A stretch of DNA of 64,000 bases from Rubrobacter calidifluminis (GTDB lineage: Bacteria; Actinomycetota; Rubrobacteria; Rubrobacterales; Rubrobacteraceae): assembly GCF_028617075.1 (NCBI RefSeq), contig NZ_JAQKGV010000011.1, positions 1-64,000 on the forward strand, in the 5' to 3' direction. Under the pieces are notes generated by a model. It was not told the DNA's origin and did not search any database. It saw only the letters and a list, made by a program, of their open reading frames with translations. Made by a program: the position numbers and the translations under genes. Below, piece by piece: positions 48,202-55,524 of the stretch. How positions within the stretch are numbered: the stretch's first letter is position 1; each line of letters starts with the position of its first letter.

Positions 48202-48775
48202 GCAAAGACACCTCCTCGAGCTCGCGGAGGGCGCTATCGAGCCTCTCTCGCGTCTCTTTGGTCGGGGCGTGCGCCGCGTCCTCCCTCTCTGCGTTTGCCA
48301 CGGTCGAGAGCGTGAGGCCTGCACGCGCGGCGAGCTCCCGGCGCGTGAGAGAGAGCGCACGCCTTCTCTCCCTTAAGGCCCGCCCCTGGGTGCGAGAGAG
48401 AAAGTCGAGCTCGGCAAGGAGCCTTCTCTCCTCTTCCTCCCGCTGGTGGACCGAGCAGAAAGGCTCGGGGTTATAGGCGGAGAGCTTTGTGTCGCAGCCT
48501 TCCTTCTTGCAGACCCTCGGCCCGTTTTTCTTCTTCTCCTCGTAGAGCCTTCTGAACTTCCGGCCCCTCCTCGAGTCGTCGTCGGAGTTCCGCACCCGCT
48601 CGCGGTAGAGCCGGTTCGTACACTCGCGGCAGCGGCTCTTCAGGTAGAGCCCTTCGCCTGTCCTCTCGAACGAAGAGAGCGCGAGCCACAGCCCGCAAGA
48701 GGTACACCTCTGCTGTACCACCTCCCCAGCCGGCGTCCGGATGGTGCGCCTCTCTTGGCTCTCCCCGGCACTCAT
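48188..48775 (-). CDS. Zinc-finger plus XRE helix-turn-helix protein (195 aa)
   Basis: From ATG 48775. The N-terminal half has CTSCGLWLALSSFERTGEGL..CRECTNRLYRE, an HNH-like zinc knuckle without a clear HNH core, then CKKEGCDTKL. The C-terminal half is XRE-like: LRERRRALSLTRRELAARAG, LTLSTVANAEREDA. It may regulate the early leftward operon. It is coupled to the tiny membrane-protein gene before it. Confidence 0.65.
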   Translation of the reverse strand: MSAGESQERRTIRTPAGEVVQQRCTSCGLWLALSSFERTGEGLYLKSRCRECTNRLYRERVRNSDDDSRRGRKFRRLYEEKKKNGPRVCKKEGCDTKLSAYNPEPFCSVHQREEEERRLLAELDFLSRTQGRALRERRRALSLTRRELAARAGLTLSTVANAEREDAAHAPTKETRERLDSALRELEEVSLHAEA

Positions 48776-48927
48776 GAGCGCCTCCAGAGCTCTTCCAGAG
48801 AGAGGTACTCTTCCTCCTTCTGTCGCTCGAGCTCGCTCGCGCGGCCTGAGGCCTCCAGGCAGCCGAGCACGAGTAGTGTTGCCGGCACGCAGAAGAGCGC
48901 GATGAGTGTAATGAGGGGGAAGATCAA
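48772..48927 (-). CDS. Tiny membrane protein (51 aa)
   Basis: TTG 48927 overlaps the stop before it (TTGA). One hydrophobic helix (IFPLITLIALFCVPATLLVL) is followed by a charged tail (ASELERQKEEEYLSLEELWR). It would insert in the inner membrane with the tail inside. Function unknown; such early phage proteins often act in exclusion. Confidence 0.55.
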   Translation of the reverse strand: MIFPLITLIALFCVPATLLVLGCLEASGRASELERQKEEEYLSLEELWRRS

Positions 48928-49115
48928 CTCTTCTCCTCCTTTCGGGACTTTTCGTAGTGCTCCCAGGCGAGAGCCTCGACCTTCTCCGGTGCGGCCCCAT
49001 GACGGCTCCAGGTAAAGACCACGTCTCCCCACGGCGCTAGAAGCTGGATCACCTCAGGGTCTGCGAGCAAAATGCGGTATCCGGGTGGGAGGTGGGGATC
49101 TTTCCTGAAGCTCAC
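48924..49115 (-). CDS. Small phage protein (63 aa)
   Basis: GTG 49115 has ggggggagag upstream. MSFRKDPHLPPGYRILLADP, then EVIQLLAPWGDVVFTWSRHG, and a lysine-rich end. It resembles a small alpha/beta protein. Function unknown. It is coupled to the tiny membrane-protein gene. Confidence 0.55.
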   Translation of the reverse strand: MSFRKDPHLPPGYRILLADPEVIQLLAPWGDVVFTWSRHGAAPEKVEALAWEHYEKSRKEEKS

Positions 49116-49155
49116 CTCTCCCCCCTCCCGAAGACCCCGGCCACGAGCTCCGTGC

Positions 49156-49311
49156 TCACCGCCTTTCACCTTCAGGAACACAGAGGACGCGTACCCTGCC
49201 GGTGCCGCCGCACGCCGGGCACACGGGAAACCGGGCCAATATGACCCCAGAACCACGACAGCCGAAACACTTCATCCCCCTACCGGCAGCCACCATACGC
49301 CGCCTTCTCAT
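49156..49311 (-). CDS. DnaJ-type zinc-finger mini-protein (51 aa)
   Basis: ATG 49311 behind gagggaggaatt. MKCFGCRGSGVILARFPVCP followed by ACGGTGRVRVLC is the CxxCxGxG zinc finger of DnaJ, here alone. It may bind a protein or a nucleic acid. The upstream neighbour is coupled by ATGA. Confidence 0.65.
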   Translation of the reverse strand: MRRRRMVAAGRGMKCFGCRGSGVILARFPVCPACGGTGRVRVLCVPEGERR

Positions 49312-49385
49312 AATTCCTCCCTCAGCTCCTCGACCTCCGCCTTGAACATCCGCTCCGTAGCCGCGAGCTCCTCGAGCATGCTCAT
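49308..49385 (-). CDS. 25-residue helical peptide
   Basis: MSMLEELAATERMFKAEVEE then LREEL, an amphipathic helix. Its start and stop both overlap neighbours as ATGA, which is the main support. It may be a coupling peptide only. Confidence 0.4.
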   Translation of the reverse strand: MSMLEELAATERMFKAEVEELREEL

Positions 49386-49648
49386 CCCCCACCTTCTGCG
49401 ATCTCGGCGAGCCTGACTCTCCCCCAGTCCGTGAGCGAAAGCCTGGCGACGCTCTCCCACCACAACCGTGCAATCCGCGCCGAGCCAGTGGTGCGCACCG
49501 AGTACGACGGCGACCCAGCCGAAAGCGCGAGCATCTGAAAGAAGTGCCCCTCTGGGCACCACATAAGGAGGCAGAACGTATCTCCCGAGAGCTCAGGCAC
49601 CTTCGCCACGGCCGCTTCCACGACCTCCGGGGATGGAAGGGCGGCCAT
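49382..49648 (-). CDS. Small phage protein (88 aa)
   Basis: ATG 49648 shares a base with the SWIM gene stop. AALPSPEVVEAAVAKVPELS, LLMWCPEGHFFQMLALSAGS, then a helical end with ARLWWESVARLSLTDWGRV. Family and function unknown. Confidence 0.55.
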   Translation of the reverse strand: MAALPSPEVVEAAVAKVPELSGDTFCLLMWCPEGHFFQMLALSAGSPSYSVRTTGSARIARLWWESVARLSLTDWGRVRLAEIAEGGG

Positions 49649-50085
49649 CACGCCGCCCCCTCGAAGCACTCATCGCAAAGGAGATCCCCTTCGAAATAGG
49701 AGAGAGGGAGATCTCCCGCCCACCTCGGGTCACCCGCCACGACCTCGTGCAGGTCGCGGTGCCGAAAGCGGTTCCCGCACCCGGCACACTCGGCCGTGGT
49801 GCCAAGCACAAAACCGACGGCGATTATGTGCTTGCACCGGTACCCGGCGTCGTCCCGGTGCCGGTACTGGTAGTCGGGGCAGGTGCACTCCTGCGACCTG
49901 TAGTCGACGCGGTAGGTGCCGCCCGAGGAGCTAGGCACCTCCCAGATCCCGCCCCCGAGCGCCCGAAAATCCGCCATCCGCTCCCGCGCCAGATCCACAC
50001 CGGCGAGAAGGCGGGGATGCCGCTCCCGAAGCGTTTCCCGCGAGACGTGCTCCTCCACGTTCCCCTGAACCGATATACTCTTCAC
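49648..50085 (-). CDS. SWIM zinc-finger protein, first gene of the early leftward operon
   Basis: 145 residues from GTG 50085. The SWIM motif CTCPDYQYRHRDDAGYRCKH (CxC..CxH) lies in the middle. Two further CxxC pairs follow (CAGCGN and CDEC). SWIM domains bind DNA or proteins. It is the first gene after the leftward promoter and operator, so it is probably among the first made on induction. Confidence 0.8.
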   Translation of the reverse strand: MKSISVQGNVEEHVSRETLRERHPRLLAGVDLARERMADFRALGGGIWEVPSSSGGTYRVDYRSQECTCPDYQYRHRDDAGYRCKHIIAVGFVLGTTAECAGCGNRFRHRDLHEVVAGDPRWAGDLPLSYFEGDLLCDECFEGAA

Positions 50086-50153
50086 TGATCCGGAAGCCTC
50101 CTTTCCGGGTCCGTGCTCCGGGCTGGTGGTGCAGCGCCGGAGCTTTTTTACTT

Positions 50154-50185
50154 CCGTTATACTTTATCACGTAACGTGATTAAAG
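50154..50185. promoter_or_regulatory. Operator 1 with early leftward promoter
   Basis: ATCACGT-A-ACGTGAT (50166-50180) is a perfect 7-bp inverted repeat. In the leftward strand it runs into TGA-TAAAGT, an extended -10 box for the 50085 operon. A half copy, GCGTGAT, lies in the extended -10 (TGA-TATAAG, 50227-50235) of the rightward repressor gene. The rest of 50086-50278 holds no supported gene. Confidence 0.65.
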
Positions 50186-50278
50186 TAAAGAGGGTTCGCG
50201 GTGCGTTATGTGTTATTTCTTTAGCGTGATATAAGATAATGAAAGCCATTGACCAACTTCACATAAGAGGTTATCAAC

Positions 50279-50689
50279 ATGATTGTGGCGGAGAGAAGGT
50301 CCAGGCGGGAGATGACCGAGTTTGGCAAGACGCTGAACAAGCTCATGGTCAACCATGAGGTGTTCGGTGGATGGCAGGAGCTGCGCCGAAGGCTGGACGC
50401 CGTGGGCTACCATATAGGGCAATCCCGGCTCTCGCAGTATCTCTACGGAGATAGGAACCCACAGGATCCGCAGAAATTATTCGACGCAATCTCTGCCGCC
50501 CTAGGGCTTACTGAAGAGGAAGAGATGCGCCTTGCGTATTCCTTCGCCTACCCAAAGTCCGGCCGGTCCAGAGGCGGGCTCTCCCAGGAAACCATTGACA
50601 AAGCTCGCAGGTTTGAGGGTAAGATAAGAAGCGAGCAGCAGGAGGATAAAGGGGAGAGCTCGCGTGGAGCTAAGGGTCGAGGAGTTTGA
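50279..50689 (+). CDS. Phage repressor-type helix-turn-helix protein (136 aa)
   Basis: ATG 50279 follows taagaggttatcaac. The first 80 residues are a helix-turn-helix: MTEFGKTLNKLMVNHEVFGG, ELRRRLDAVGYHIGQSRLSQ, YLYGDRNPQD. A basic C-terminal tail follows (GLSQETIDKARRFEGKIRSE). It is related along its length to the gene 51068-51388, which faces it. The pair with shared operators looks like a cI/cro-type switch; which one keeps lysogeny cannot be read. Confidence 0.75.
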   Translation: MIVAERRSRREMTEFGKTLNKLMVNHEVFGGWQELRRRLDAVGYHIGQSRLSQYLYGDRNPQDPQKLFDAISAALGLTEEEEMRLAYSFAYPKSGRSRGGLSQETIDKARRFEGKIRSEQQEDKGESSRGAKGRGV

Positions 50690-51071
50690 TGTAGGTCCCA
50701 GCGCAGATGGTTATTTTTTTGTTGATCACTCAGATGATCTTGCGGCTCTGGCGGTAAATCCTGAGCTTCCATCTTTTGTAAAGCGCTCGTGCGAGATACA
50801 AGCGCACGGGCACCTCAAGAAGCGTCCCCCGAAAGGCGGACGGCGATTCATCGTCGAGGTAGAGGAGCCAGAAGACCTCGACCCTAACGCCATCCTAGCA
50901 ATCCGCTCTGTGATCGAAGACCTCCAGCCCGGCTGGGTGGAGGAGGTCAAAGAGGCGTGCAGGCTCGCCAATCACCCGCGAGTCATTGCAGGCTGGTGCG
51001 AACTCTCCCTCTCGGTCGTGGTCGCGATAATCGAGAACCTTAAAGCTAGAGGGGAACTGCCTGAAGACTAG
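50664..51071 (+). CDS. Phage protein of unknown function in the switch region (135 aa)
   Basis: GTG 50664 overlaps the end of the repressor gene by 26 bases. The protein reads MELRVEEFDVGPSADGYFFV, then GGRRFIVEVEEPEDLDPNAI and LQPGWVEEVKEACRLANHPR. It is mixed alpha/beta with a helical end. No family was recognised. Its stop overlaps the convergent gene. Confidence 0.6.
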   Translation: MELRVEEFDVGPSADGYFFVDHSDDLAALAVNPELPSFVKRSCEIQAHGHLKKRPPKGGRRFIVEVEEPEDLDPNAILAIRSVIEDLQPGWVEEVKEACRLANHPRVIAGWCELSLSVVVAIIENLKARGELPED

Positions 51072-51388
51072 CCCCGGAAATTGGCTATGATCCGCTCCTC
51101 CCTTTCTGAGAACTTCCTCTGTCCATAGGCATAGGCCCACGCCAGGCGGCGTCTCTCCTCCTTAGTTAACCGCAGAAGCTCCGAGACGCAGGCCATGAAC
51201 AACGGATCGACATTGCGTTCACCATTGAGGAGGTAGCTCAACCGGGGCTGGCTAATCTTGTACCCACCCTTGTTTAGAAGGCGCAGCAGGTCTTGCCTTC
51301 GCTCAATCCCTCTCGTAAGCATAAGGCTATAAAGAGTGCGGCCAAACTCGGACATTTGCTGGGTTCCCTGCCTACTCTCAGTGAGCAT
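51068..51388 (-). CDS. Second repressor-type helix-turn-helix protein (106 aa)
   Basis: MSEFGRTLYSLMLTRGIERR, DLLRLLNKGGYKISQPRLSY and LLNGERNVDPLFMACVSELL form a helix-turn-helix akin to that of 50279-50689. The true start may be the internal ATG (QQMSEFG). It is read leftward from an extended -10 box (TGA-TAAAAT) that overlaps operator 2, so it probably regulates itself and the rightward promoter. Confidence 0.75.
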   Translation of the reverse strand: MLTESRQGTQQMSEFGRTLYSLMLTRGIERRQDLLRLLNKGGYKISQPRLSYLLNGERNVDPLFMACVSELLRLTKEERRRLAWAYAYGQRKFSEREERIIANFRG

Positions 51389-51432
51389 CGACCTAGCCTT
51401 TCTGTCGCCGCTATCTGATTTGCGTGGATTAT

Positions 51433-51474
51433 TTTATCACATCACGTGATTTTTACTTACGTTTGTGTTATACT
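51433..51474. promoter_or_regulatory. Operator 2 between divergent promoters, reading toward cas8b
   Basis: TTTATCAC-ATC-ACGTGATT (51434-51451) repeats operator 1 (TATCAC, 3 bases, ACGTGATT). It covers the extended -10 of the leftward repressor gene and the -35 region of a rightward promoter whose -10 is TATACT (51469-51474). A rightward start near 51481 would lead through the small gene 51482-51673 into the cas genes; no terminator is visible between. Confidence 0.65.
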
Positions 51475-51481
51475 GCGCCGC

Positions 51482-51673
51482 ATGAGCCGGGAGACCGACA
51501 GCATCCCTCTCCTCCTTTCCCTTTCCCTACCTTCCGTGAGGGCCGGTGGCCTCCCGGCTCCCCCCTCCGAGAGAAAACGTAGGCCGAGCGTCATACGGCA
51601 GTACGACTACTCCGAGGAGCACTGCCTTGAGGCGCTAGAAGTCCTCCTCACTTTTCAGCGCAAAGAACAGTAG
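51482..51673 (+). CDS. Small phage protein next to attR (63 aa), probably leaderless
   Basis: ATG 51482 is one base after the expected transcription start and has no ribosome site. MSRETDSIPLLLSLSLPSVR, then a Pro/Arg-rich middle (PAPPSERKRRPSVIRQYDYS) and a helix (HCLEALEVLLTFQRKE). Family unknown. It could be a directionality factor or a regulator by position; nothing in the sequence decides. Confidence 0.55.
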   Translation: MSRETDSIPLLLSLSLPSVRAGGLPAPPSERKRRPSVIRQYDYSEEHCLEALEVLLTFQRKEQ

Positions 51674-51714
51674 ACAAGAGAAAACTTAAGGCTCACATTT
51701 GTGGATACCTTCTC

Positions 51715-51719
51715 GAACT
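51715..51719. other. attR: attR core GAACT (phage / host cas6 right junction)
   Basis: GAACT again, with phage DNA to the left and the last codons of cas6 to the right. attP rebuilt from both phage ends is ...TACCTTCTC-GAACT-CACAAGAATC..., with TTGTGGA and TCCACAA as outer inverted arms. Confidence 0.9.
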
Positions 51720-51769
51720 GGCAGGGATTTGGCATGATCGCCATCGCATCCAACGGGAGAAAGAGATGA
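51719..51769 (+). pseudogene. cas6: Detached 3' end of cas6
   Basis: The codons read WQGFGMIAIASNGRKR and stop at TGA 51767-51769. They hold the QGFGM half of the Cas6 glycine-rich loop. Joined to 3966-4682 they give a 255-residue Cas6. The stop overlaps the cas8b ATG as ATGA, proof that the two were adjacent before the prophage came. Confidence 0.92.
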
Positions 51770-53787
51770 TAGAGAGCATCTACCAGATCGGGCGCGCATT
51801 GCTCGAGGAGAGCGGTGGAGGACGGCGGGCGGTCCTGGAATCGCTCGCCGCAGCACCCCCACGGGACAGAAAAGACGAATCATACGTCGCCATCCTGAAG
51901 CTGGACTCCCGGAGGCTCTCGCTAGATGTCGAGCTTCGAGAGCTGGACAGCCAGAAGAACACCGCCGCGAGGTACCTGTGGCTCGGCAACGCCCCAGGCA
52001 ACGACCCGCAGGACCGTCTCACCTTGGACAACCTGGGTTATCTCGTCTCCCAGACCATCCCTAACCTGCTCGGCGAAGGGAGGATAGATCCAAAGAGCGA
52101 TCTGTACTCAAAGCTGAAGAACCTCCGGGAGAAGCTCTACATCGACCTCGGAGAGCCGGGAGAGCTCGGCATAAAAGGAGGCGGCACCTACCAGCGCAAC
52201 CGGCGGCTCTGGGATCTCGGCAGGCTCGGCATCCCGGGTCCCTCCCGTGAAGACCTGAGAGATGAGATAAGGGGCGGCACGAACCCCAAGAACATCCCCC
52301 AGAGGGTGGTGAAGGCGCTGCGAGACCACTTCCCGGAGATCCCTGAGAGGGGCGTGCTCTTCACGCTCGAGCTCGACGGCGATCTTCTCGTGGACGATCC
52401 AGCCTACCACACGTACCTGGAGCGCAGGTTCGTGGATAGCGCCTTCACCGGGAATCAGACGGGACGCTGCCACCTGAGCGGCGAGTACGGCCCGGTCACA
52501 ACAGACATGACGCGCTTCAGGTTCAAGTACTACATAACGGACAAGTTGGGCTTCGCCTCCGGAGCCACGAAGAAGGGTTTCACCTCCAACTTCGCGCTCT
52601 CGAAAGAAGCGTACCGGGCGCTGCTCGTCGGGGAGAGGTTCGTGGGAAGGGAGCTCGGCTTCAGCTTCGCCGGGGCGAGGGGGTACATGATCCCGGACCT
52701 CTACACCGTGGAGATCCCGCGCGGGTTCCCGGAGGCACTCGTGCGCACGCTCAGGAGCATCCGCAACAGGACGCTCTTCGACATCGGGAGGGTGCAGGCC
52801 GGGGAGCTGGACGAGGAGCTCGAAGAGTTCAGAGAAGAACACCTTGCGAGCGGGTACATGATCAACCTGCTCTTCTACAAACAGAAGCAGGCCAAGTTCG
52901 AGGTCCTTAGGCTCATCCAGGACATTCCGTCCTACCGCCTGGAGGAGCTGCGCGCGCAGGGGTTCGAGACGGGGCGGCTGTGGGAGGAGCTCTACGGAGA
53001 CGAGGCGAGAGACCTCACCCTACAGCAGATCTACTACCTCATCCCAGTACGAAAAGTCCGCAAGCCTGATGGGAAAGTCGAATACTTGAACAAGAAGATC
53101 CTGGCCTTCTACCACACCCTCATCTCCGGCGGCCTCATAGACCGCAAGGAGCTCACGGACGGCTTCATGGAGCTGGCGCGGGCCTATCGCTTCGGCAACA
53201 CGGGATCGTACCAGGTGAGCGCCCCAAAGGAAGGCATGGAAGACCTCACCCTCGTCCGCTATCTCGCGCAGACCAACCTGTTGCTCGCGTTCTTGCGGGA
53301 TCTCGACCAGCTGAAGGAGGAAGAAGTGTCGCAAGAGTACCTGGAGAGGCTCTCCCTCGACGAAGTGGAGAAGGAGTACCTGAAGAGGCTCGGCTACGAC
53401 GAGCAGCAGGCGGCCCTGTACCTGCTCGGCGCTCTGGTCGCCGAGATCGCGAACGCCCAGTGGCGGCTCGGTCCCGAGGGCCGGGGTGGGGAGAAGACGA
53501 TCCTGAACAAGATCAACTACCAGGGCATGACCCTCCCCCGCGTCCAGCGCCTGGCCACCGAGCTCTTCGACAAGCTCCGCCAGTACCGCTACACCGACCG
53601 CTCCGGCGAGCGCCGACCGCTCCTGCAGGGCCGCAACGAGGCCATCTTCGCCCAGGCGCAGGAGCTCCTGACCAGAAACCAGCGAGGGTGGCGTCTCACC
53701 CCCTCAGAGAACGTCTACTACCTGCTGAGCGGTTACTCGCACCGTACCTTCAGGGCGATGACCGCGAGAGAGAAGCAGCCCGCCTAG
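51766..53787 (+). CDS. cas8b: Cas8b (Csh1/TM1802-like), large subunit of type I-B Cascade
   Basis: A 673-residue protein. The start MIESIYQIGRALLEESGG, the zinc-type CHLSGEYGPV segment, FRFKYYITDKLGFASGATKK and the late SENVYYLLSGYSHR are typical of the TM1802/Csh1 family of I-B large subunits that recognise the target's PAM. Its ATG overlaps the cas6 stop. In the lysogen it has lost the cas6-side promoter and may depend on phage transcription. Confidence 0.85.
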   Translation: MIESIYQIGRALLEESGGGRRAVLESLAAAPPRDRKDESYVAILKLDSRRLSLDVELRELDSQKNTAARYLWLGNAPGNDPQDRLTLDNLGYLVSQTIPNLLGEGRIDPKSDLYSKLKNLREKLYIDLGEPGELGIKGGGTYQRNRRLWDLGRLGIPGPSREDLRDEIRGGTNPKNIPQRVVKALRDHFPEIPERGVLFTLELDGDLLVDDPAYHTYLERRFVDSAFTGNQTGRCHLSGEYGPVTTDMTRFRFKYYITDKLGFASGATKKGFTSNFALSKEAYRALLVGERFVGRELGFSFAGARGYMIPDLYTVEIPRGFPEALVRTLRSIRNRTLFDIGRVQAGELDEELEEFREEHLASGYMINLLFYKQKQAKFEVLRLIQDIPSYRLEELRAQGFETGRLWEELYGDEARDLTLQQIYYLIPVRKVRKPDGKVEYLNKKILAFYHTLISGGLIDRKELTDGFMELARAYRFGNTGSYQVSAPKEGMEDLTLVRYLAQTNLLLAFLRDLDQLKEEEVSQEYLERLSLDEVEKEYLKRLGYDEQQAALYLLGALVAEIANAQWRLGPEGRGGEKTILNKINYQGMTLPRVQRLATELFDKLRQYRYTDRSGERRPLLQGRNEAIFAQAQELLTRNQRGWRLTPSENVYYLLSGYSHRTFRAMTAREKQPA

Positions 53788-53808
53788 AAGAGAGAAAGGA
53801 GAGAAGGC

Positions 53809-54753
53809 TTGGCCATCCACGACGGAGACATCCTCTACCTCTACGACGCTAAGCTCACCAACCCAAACGGCGACCCGGACGACGAGAACCGCCCGCGCAT
53901 GGACGAAGCAACCGGGCGCAACCTCGTCTCCGACGTCAGGCTCAAGCGCTACCTCAGGGACTACTGGCTCGACGCCGGGGAGGACATCTGGGTCAGGCGC
54001 ACCGAGCAGGACGAGACGACCAGCTCCAAGCAGCGCATGAGCGTGCTGCTTTCGGACTACAACCAGGAGAACGGAGCGAACCTCACCGAGAGACAGGCGC
54101 GCCAGAGCCGGGAGTTCAAGGACTGGCTTCTCAGAAGGCTGCGAGACGTGCGGCTCTTCGGGGCGACGATGCCGATGGAGAACACCTCGGTCACCTTCAC
54201 CGGCCCGGTGCAGTTCAGCTGGGGATACTCGCTGCACCGGGTCGAGATTAACAACTCCGCCACCATCTCGAGCCACTTCGCGGGCAGAGAGAACGAGTAC
54301 GGCACCTTCGGCAAGGACTGGCGGGTGCACTACTCGCTGCTCGCTTTCTACGGCATCGTGAGCAAGAGCCGCGCCCGACACACCGGGCTCACCGACGAGG
54401 ATCTCACCGCGCTCGACGAGGCGATGGTGAGGGCCATCCCGCAGCAGGCGACGACGAGGAGCAAGATCGGGCAGACCCCGCGGCTCTACCTGCGCGTCGA
54501 GTACGAGGACGACTCTGCTCTACGGCTCGGGGACGTGCGCGAGGACCTCGCCCTCGACCCCAAAGACGGCAAAACCACAGACACCCTGCGCGACATCCGG
54601 GACTTCTCGATAGGCTTCGATCGGGTGCTGGAGAGAGTGAGGGCGGTCGAGGGCTCCATCGGAAGAGCCCGTCTCTGGAGCCACCCGGAACTCGGGAACG
54701 CCTTCGAGCGCGGCCTGCGGGAGATACTCGACGATCGGCTGGAGACCCTCTAG
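53809..54753 (+). CDS. cas7: Cas7 (Csh2-like) backbone subunit
   Basis: A 314-residue protein. LYLYDAKLTNPNGDPDDENR, MDEATGRNLVSDVRLKRYLR and VTFTGPVQFSWGYSLHRVE are signatures of the Cas7/Csh2 family. Cas7 coats the crRNA spacer in Cascade. It starts at TTG 53809 behind gaaaggagagaag and lies 21 bases after cas8b. Confidence 0.9.
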   Translation: MAIHDGDILYLYDAKLTNPNGDPDDENRPRMDEATGRNLVSDVRLKRYLRDYWLDAGEDIWVRRTEQDETTSSKQRMSVLLSDYNQENGANLTERQARQSREFKDWLLRRLRDVRLFGATMPMENTSVTFTGPVQFSWGYSLHRVEINNSATISSHFAGRENEYGTFGKDWRVHYSLLAFYGIVSKSRARHTGLTDEDLTALDEAMVRAIPQQATTRSKIGQTPRLYLRVEYEDDSALRLGDVREDLALDPKDGKTTDTLRDIRDFSIGFDRVLERVRAVEGSIGRARLWSHPELGNAFERGLREILDDRLETL

Positions 54754-54756
54754 GCG

Positions 54757-55524
54757 ATGCCGCAAAACACACTCATCGTCTTCGACCTCTGCGGGGCGTA
54801 CGGTATGTTCCGCAAGTTCTACACCAACTCCTCCTCGCTCTCATATCCCTTCCCGCCCCGCACGACCGTCGCGGGGCTCATCGCCGGGATGATGGGCTAC
54901 GAGCGCGACGCGTATGCTGAAGACCTCGGCCTCGGCCGCTGTCATATAGCGCTCTCCGTGCGGGTGCCGGTGCGGCGGGTGATGCAGCAGGTCAACTACC
55001 TGATGACCGAGGGCCACGTCTGGCAGAAGGGAGCCGGCGGCTTCGACGGGAGCAGGGGGCCAATACAGGTGCCGGTGGAGTGGGTCTTCCCGGAGGTGGG
55101 CTACAGAGAGCTCCGCTACCGCATCTACGTGACGCATGAGGACCGGGGGTGGCTCGAACGTCTCGGAGAGGTTCTGGAAGGCGGCACTCCCGTCTATCCG
55201 CCCTACCTGGGAATGACCGAGTGTCCGGGCCGGGTGGAGCACGTGAGGAGCACGGAGGACTGGAGCCTCGGAAGGCGGGAAGAGGAGCTCCCCATCAGTA
55301 CCGTGCTCCCGGCCTCCGCGCTCTCAGGCCCGCCTCGCCTGGAGGAGGGAACCCAGATCGTCAAGGAGCGCACCCCGCTCTCCCTTGACGAAAGTCGGCG
55401 GCTAATCGCCGCGGGCGATCTCCTTTACAACCGTGCGGGTCCGCACATAACCGCCCGGCTGGAGAGCGAGGTCTTCGAGGTCTCCTACTCGGGGATCCGC
55501 GAGTACGGGGTGTTCATGCGATGA
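54757..55524 (+). CDS. cas5: Cas5 subunit of type I-B Cascade
   Basis: A 255-residue protein. Start LIVFDLCGAYGMFRKFYTNS and YPFPPRTTVAGLIAGMMGYE are the Cas5 RAMP signature, with CHIALSVRVPVRRVMQQVNY after it. Cas5 binds the crRNA 5' handle. It begins three bases after cas7 and overlaps cas3 by four bases. Confidence 0.88.
   Translation: MPQNTLIVFDLCGAYGMFRKFYTNSSSLSYPFPPRTTVAGLIAGMMGYERDAYAEDLGLGRCHIALSVRVPVRRVMQQVNYLMTEGHVWQKGAGGFDGSRGPIQVPVEWVFPEVGYRELRYRIYVTHEDRGWLERLGEVLEGGTPVYPPYLGMTECPGRVEHVRSTEDWSLGRREEELPISTVLPASALSGPPRLEEGTQIVKERTPLSLDESRRLIAAGDLLYNRAGPHITARLESEVFEVSYSGIREYGVFMR

Larger units (their letters stand above)
4684..51714. mobile_element. Complete siphovirus-type prophage integrated in cas6
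   Basis: About 47 kb bounded by attL and attR. It encodes a serine integrase, repressors, lysis genes, a full tail set with tape measure, head genes, portal, terminase, replication genes and DNA methyltransferases. Nearly all lytic genes run leftward (50085 down to 11070). The lysogeny genes and accessory cargo sit near attL and run rightward. No structural gene is obviously missing; internal damage is limited to a TnpB fragment at 15376-15806 and a few gene remnants. It may still be able to excise. Confidence 0.95.
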
